This document shows positions 60,490-64,000 of a stretch of DNA of 64,000 nucleotides, one piece after another. Below the pieces are notes generated by a model. That model did not search any database. It saw only the letters and a list, made by a program, of their open reading frames with translations, and was not told the origin of the DNA. Location of the stretch: assembly GCA_021234155.1 (NCBI GenBank), contig JAJEKV010000050.1, positions 1,381,675 through 1,445,674 of the forward strand, in the 5' to 3' direction. Made by a program: the position numbers and the translations under genes. The DNA comes from Isoetes taiwanensis. Lineage: Eukaryota > Streptophyta > Lycopodiopsida > Isoetales > Isoetaceae. Each line of letters starts with the position of its first letter. The first letter of the stretch is position 1.

Positions 60490-61490
60490 TTTGTAATATG
60501 TGCATTACTACAAAGGTTTTTCCCTCGTTTGGGTTTTTTTATCCTAGTAGTAATGATTAAAAGTAGCTCTATATATACACAAGTCCCTTGTTATTTAGGG
60601 GTTGTATGACGCCGATTGTGGTTTGTTTAATTGAGTTAAAAATACCGCTTAACTTATGGTGCATTTATCGCTCCCCATTCGACTTGGATCTGTGGGGTAT
60701 TTGACTGGGTAATAGGGGTATTAAACTCTGGTTTCTAAGATGCACACTTATTCCATGTTTAATACCCCCAAATACCCCTAAAAGTTAAAAAAATATTCCA
60801 CAAGCTCTAATAATTTCCAAATTAAAAAAATGTTAAAAGGGGTGGGCTCTCGAACTCAAGCAAGAAAAGAAATTGAAAACCAAACTAACTAACCATCCAA
60901 GTATCCACATACGTTGTTAGTCCAACAAAGTTGATTCTCATATTATAATAAACTATAATAATTATGGAGGCGTATTCGCTCGCCGCTTTTCTCGAATCCA
61001 ACCCCTTTCTGGGAGCCAATATTTCACTTCTAAGTGAACTTAACATATGTAGTGCATACTATACATTTTGTTAAGCACCTATATTCATAGAGATTTTGCA
61101 TACAAAGATGATGATAAAGAAGCAAGAATAAAATGACAAGCAATCATATTATAGTTCAACCAAGTTGTAAGTACATGAAACTCAAAGATAGGCATTTTAG
61201 TAAACTTTGTGATGTTTCGCTATAGTTCTTCCAAGTTGTGTGTGCATAAAAGAAGGGGTCTTTTGCATCATTTTCTGCTTGGATCTAAGATGTAGGTAAA
61301 GAGTGCAAGGCAAGGCAATTGCTGAACCCAAGAACTAACATCAAAGTTTTGTATGACTATTTCAAAGATGAAAGATGGTGAATTTTCAATACATATAAGG
61401 CAATATCATTTTATGTTTGAAGGTAATATTTCGCCCCAGAAAAGCTGAAAAACCCATTACACTCTGTCTTTGAAAAAAAAAAAAAACCTT
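60484..61490 (+). repeat. repeated segment, copy 2, proximal part
   Basis: Matches 22,953-23,590: CGATAGTTTGTAATATGTGC, ACAAGTCCCTTGTTATTTAG, GAGATTTTGCATACA, AAAGAAGGGGTCTTT, AGGTAAAGAGTGCAA. A roughly 385-base extra block (60,640-61,025) is absent from copy 1. Confidence 0.8.
60640..61025 (-). mobile_element. tRNA-like SINE candidate inserted in copy 2
   Basis: This block is missing from copy 1. On the minus strand it contains TGGTTAGTTAGTTTGG (60,880-60,895), resembling an A box, and GAGTTCGAGAGCC (60,845-60,857), resembling a B box, about 30 bases apart as in a tRNA promoter. An inverted repeat (GGGGTATTTG...GGGGTATTA and complement, 60,700-60,782) lies downstream. Ends and tail are not resolved. 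Confidence 0.4.
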
Positions 61491-62195
61491 TTTAACTGCT
61501 ACAAATGCACTATTATCCTAAGACCTTACAAGGTAATAAGAAGATCCATTAGCGTTCTTTAAACATAATCAGTTTTGTTTAAGCCCTATTACGGTATTTT
61601 AAACAAGGAACCCAATTAATATCAATGCATAAACTATATCCCAAAGGACTACATACTTAAATGCTTCAAAAAATGTTTCATTAGACTTGTAGATATTTAA
61701 AATATGTAATGATAATCCCCCAAGTTTCAGAATGTACACAAATATCATAAATAATTTCCATTAAATCAAAATAGGTCAAGTTTACAGCATATTAACTACC
61801 TTATTTAAATGCTTCAGAAAATATTTCGATATCCTTGTAAATATGTAAGATATACATTGCTAAAACCATGTGCTCGTGAGTGTTACCGTGAAATGTTTTC
61901 AAGAATGATTTCCACAATATACAATATCCATAGTACCACAAAATAGGTCAAGCAGCCACCAAATGTACCAAGAGGTCTTTCAAAACCCAAAATAAAATGT
62001 CCGTGACTGGAACAAAATATCAGTATAGAGCAAAGAAATCACACTGCATCCACAAACAAAAACAAGCATAAGAATGGTTGTAATGCATGGGATAGCAAAA
62101 TATGGGTTTTGAGGTTATCCCCCTTCACTATGTCAGCATTTAAGGCATAAGGCCATAATTATGATCAAATGTGTGCAGCCATAACAAGACTACTA

Positions 62196-62810
62196 ACTTG
62201 ATCTAGATTTTAGTAGTCAGGTCTATCTATTTTATGGAACCAGCAAAATCATAAGTCAAATAACTCTTCTTTATTTTAAAGAAAGCTAGGAAGACCATTA
62301 TGCAACCTTATTTTAGATCCGAACTGTGAGTCCCCATATAAGACAGTCAGATTTATTCATATTAAGATCACAGCAGATTATTACCATCTACTATTTTATC
62401 TGTTCACCTAATTCATTTCAGTTACCTTACAAAAATCATTTAAGCAAATAGGCTAGAGAATACTTTCAATAAACTAAACCTATCCACCCTTTGCATTTCG
62501 ATGGTCTAGATCTAAGTAAACTGGTCTTTCTATTTTATGGATGCAACATCAAAAACATAGATCAGTCATCCCTTCTTTATTTACAGCAAGCTAGGCTGTC
62601 CTATATACATCTTAATTTAAAAATGTATATCCTCAATAAGACAGCCAAATCATTTATATAAGGGGCCATCTAATTATTACCATCTACTACTCTATCTGTT
62701 AGCTCATTTCATTTCAGTTTCCATACCAGAATCACTTAAGCATATAGACTAGGAAAAACTTTCAAGGGAATTTCATAGAAGTTAGTGTAGATCCATTAGA
62801 TCTGAGATGT
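62196..62810. repeat. roughly 310-bp tandem duplication
   Basis: Two diverged units share GTCTATTCTATTTTATGGA-like sequence, CTTCTTTATTT, AAGCTAGG, TTATTACCATCTACTA, CATTTCAGTT and AACTAAACCTATC. A smaller roughly 150-base duplication (AAATGCTTCAAAAAATGTTTC and its relative) lies at 61,660-61,860. Confidence 0.6.
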
Positions 62811-62918
62811 AAAAATTCTCAAAGATAAATTAAACTAAACCTATCAAACCTTTGTAGTCATTCAAAGGATATTGGCCATTTCGCTGTAGTGACCTCGTAT
62901 GCTGTGCTATCATGTTGT

Positions 62919-63246
62919 TTAAAATTGCCTCAGATCAATAATCTTAGGAGCAGATTCGCCATTGCCACTTTCATTCCCCTTCTGCTCATCATTCATCATT
63001 GGATCTAAAGTACTCGCCATTGGAGTGGAACTATTGAAGTGTCGGAGTTACCAATACGTAACCGGGTGGAAGCTGGAAAATTTTCTTACTCGATTTTTCT
63101 GCTATTCTCTTCCTAGTGGGATATTCGTATCTTCTTCTTCTCAGGCATATTCTCTGCTAGCTTTATGCCCACCCAGACCACAGAACTTGATAAAGATGAT
63201 CCGAAATTTCAGGTTTTACTTAAATTTTGTATGCCTTTTATATGCA
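62919..63246 (-). other. TATA box and 33-aa ORF, hypothetical
   Basis: On the minus strand TGCATATAAAAGGCA (63,232-63,246) is a good TATA box. About 215 bases on, an ATG (complement 63,018-63,020) opens MASTLDPMMNDEQKGNESGN and stops at 62,919-62,921. It could be a first exon or chance. The longer plus-strand ORF at 62,962-63,405 overlaps and looks like a shadow. Confidence 0.2.
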
Positions 63247-63755
63247 AGTGCACCGCCCCTCGCACGGCTACCCGCCTTTGTTTTTACATACTGGAACAGG
63301 AAGATGGCCGTGAGGTCCCTTTCCTTTACTGCCATATCACTTAGCTTCACGATTCGTCTGATAGTTTCTTCTTTTGCCCTAGTTTCTTCTTTTGCCCTAA
63401 CATAACCGATCTCATCCATACGTTAGTTACAACTTTAATATTTAAAATGTAATATGTCTATATTTTAAGCCTATATCAACATGTTAGTTAATCCAAGTTA
63501 AAGTAGCATACCCATCAATGGTTAGCAACACCACTTCCCATTTTTTATCTCCAAGAGGATTTATGCCCCAATCAAATTGTTTTAATATACCTATTCTTTT
63601 GAAATATAGGGCTACCCATTATACTCCAGACCATGGTACTTATTTTGCCATTCATAATAGCTGGATATCCCTTGATACAGATATAGCTCCTTCTTTATTC
63701 TCATGATGTTACTAGGTTTGTGCAGTACCTTCTATTTCCTATATCAAACCTAGAT

Positions 63756-64000
63756 AGTAAAAAAAAAAAAGTGACATCCCTTTCTTTTGCCTTGCAAGCA
63801 ACCCCTGCAGAGCAAGTAATTTGGCCCCTCAAGCCAATCTCTACTGCCAATAGGTTTCCTCTTTCCCTTTTTGCCGGTCTTTGATTCTCGCTTCCTCGCC
63901 TCGCTATGGCGCATCCGCCTTCTTTGACGCTATTTTCTTTGCTCGAGAAGAGCCATGGTGTTGATGTGTGTTAAGGCTTCGACTATGGATCTTCAAATAA
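63756..64000 (+). repeat. repeated segment, copy 2, distal part
   Basis: Matches 23,605-23,850: GTGACATCCCTTTCTTTTGC, TTTGACGCTATTTTCTTTGC, GAGAAGAGCCATGGTGTTGA. The ATG near 63,905 opens MAHPPSLTLFSLLEKSHGVD then a stop after Cys, as in copy 1. The segment runs off the window. Confidence 0.8.

Larger units (their letters stand above)
61490..63755. mobile_element. 2.27-kb insert between A-tracts of copy 2, unclassified
   Basis: In copy 1 the flanking parts are separated only by two short A-tracts (23,583-23,612). Here 2.27 kb lies between CTTTGAAAAAA (61,470) and AAAAAAGTGACATCCC (63,760). The alternative is a deletion in copy 1. It contains tandem duplications and a minus-strand TATA-plus-short-ORF arrangement, but no recognised protein. 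Terminal repeats were not identified. Confidence 0.5.

Noticed and set aside
62962-63405. 147-aa hydrophobic plus-strand ORF
   Set aside because: The opposite strand shows a TATA box and leader; hydrophobicity arises from complement of purine-rich sequence. Not recognised as a protein.

Overview
This looks like a piece of a repeat-rich land-plant nuclear genome. The recognisable host-gene remains are plant-type: a GABA transaminase, a tonoplast aquaporin and a STRUBBELIG-like LRR receptor kinase. They have GT-AG introns, and the mobile elements (CACTA, Ty3, copia, L1-like LINEs) suit a plant. The Ty3 and LINE protein style suggests a seed-free plant such as a fern, lycophyte or moss, but that is a weak inference. 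I see no intact conventional gene; nearly everything is a mobile element, a nested insertion or a gene fragment.

Layout. 1-9.6 kb: a decayed Ty3/gypsy retrotransposon on the minus strand (gag with three zinc knuckles, protease, RT, RNase H, integrase), then a further minus-strand ORF with a long coiled coil that runs off the window. 9.6-18.6 kb: LINE remnants, one split by a small inverted-repeat transposon with a perfect 12-bp target-site duplication. 18.6-19.3 kb: three well-spliced exons of GABA transaminase. 19.4-22.95 kb: a 5'-truncated L1-type LINE. 22.95-24.6 kb: copy 1 of a segment repeated at the right end of the window, then an aquaporin pseudogene.

24,594-38,805 is a 14.2-kb CACTA DNA transposon, with CACTACAAGA termini and an AAT target-site duplication. 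It carries pieces of an LRR receptor-like kinase gene, a decayed copia element, and a 3.7-kb LINE inserted in the kinase gene with its own 10-bp duplication. 39.6-54.8 kb: a chain of minus-strand units, four of them abutting an (AG)n tract on their left, including two copies of a 3.2-kb repeat. 54.8-60 kb: AT-rich sequence with nothing I can assign. 60-64 kb: a short ORF, then copy 2 of the 22.95-kb segment, enlarged by a tRNA-like SINE candidate and a 2.27-kb insert.

The elements do not form a pathway. The window reads as layered insertions, and the most informative part is the CACTA element with a host receptor-kinase gene inside it. All reading was by eye; boundaries given as round numbers are approximate.
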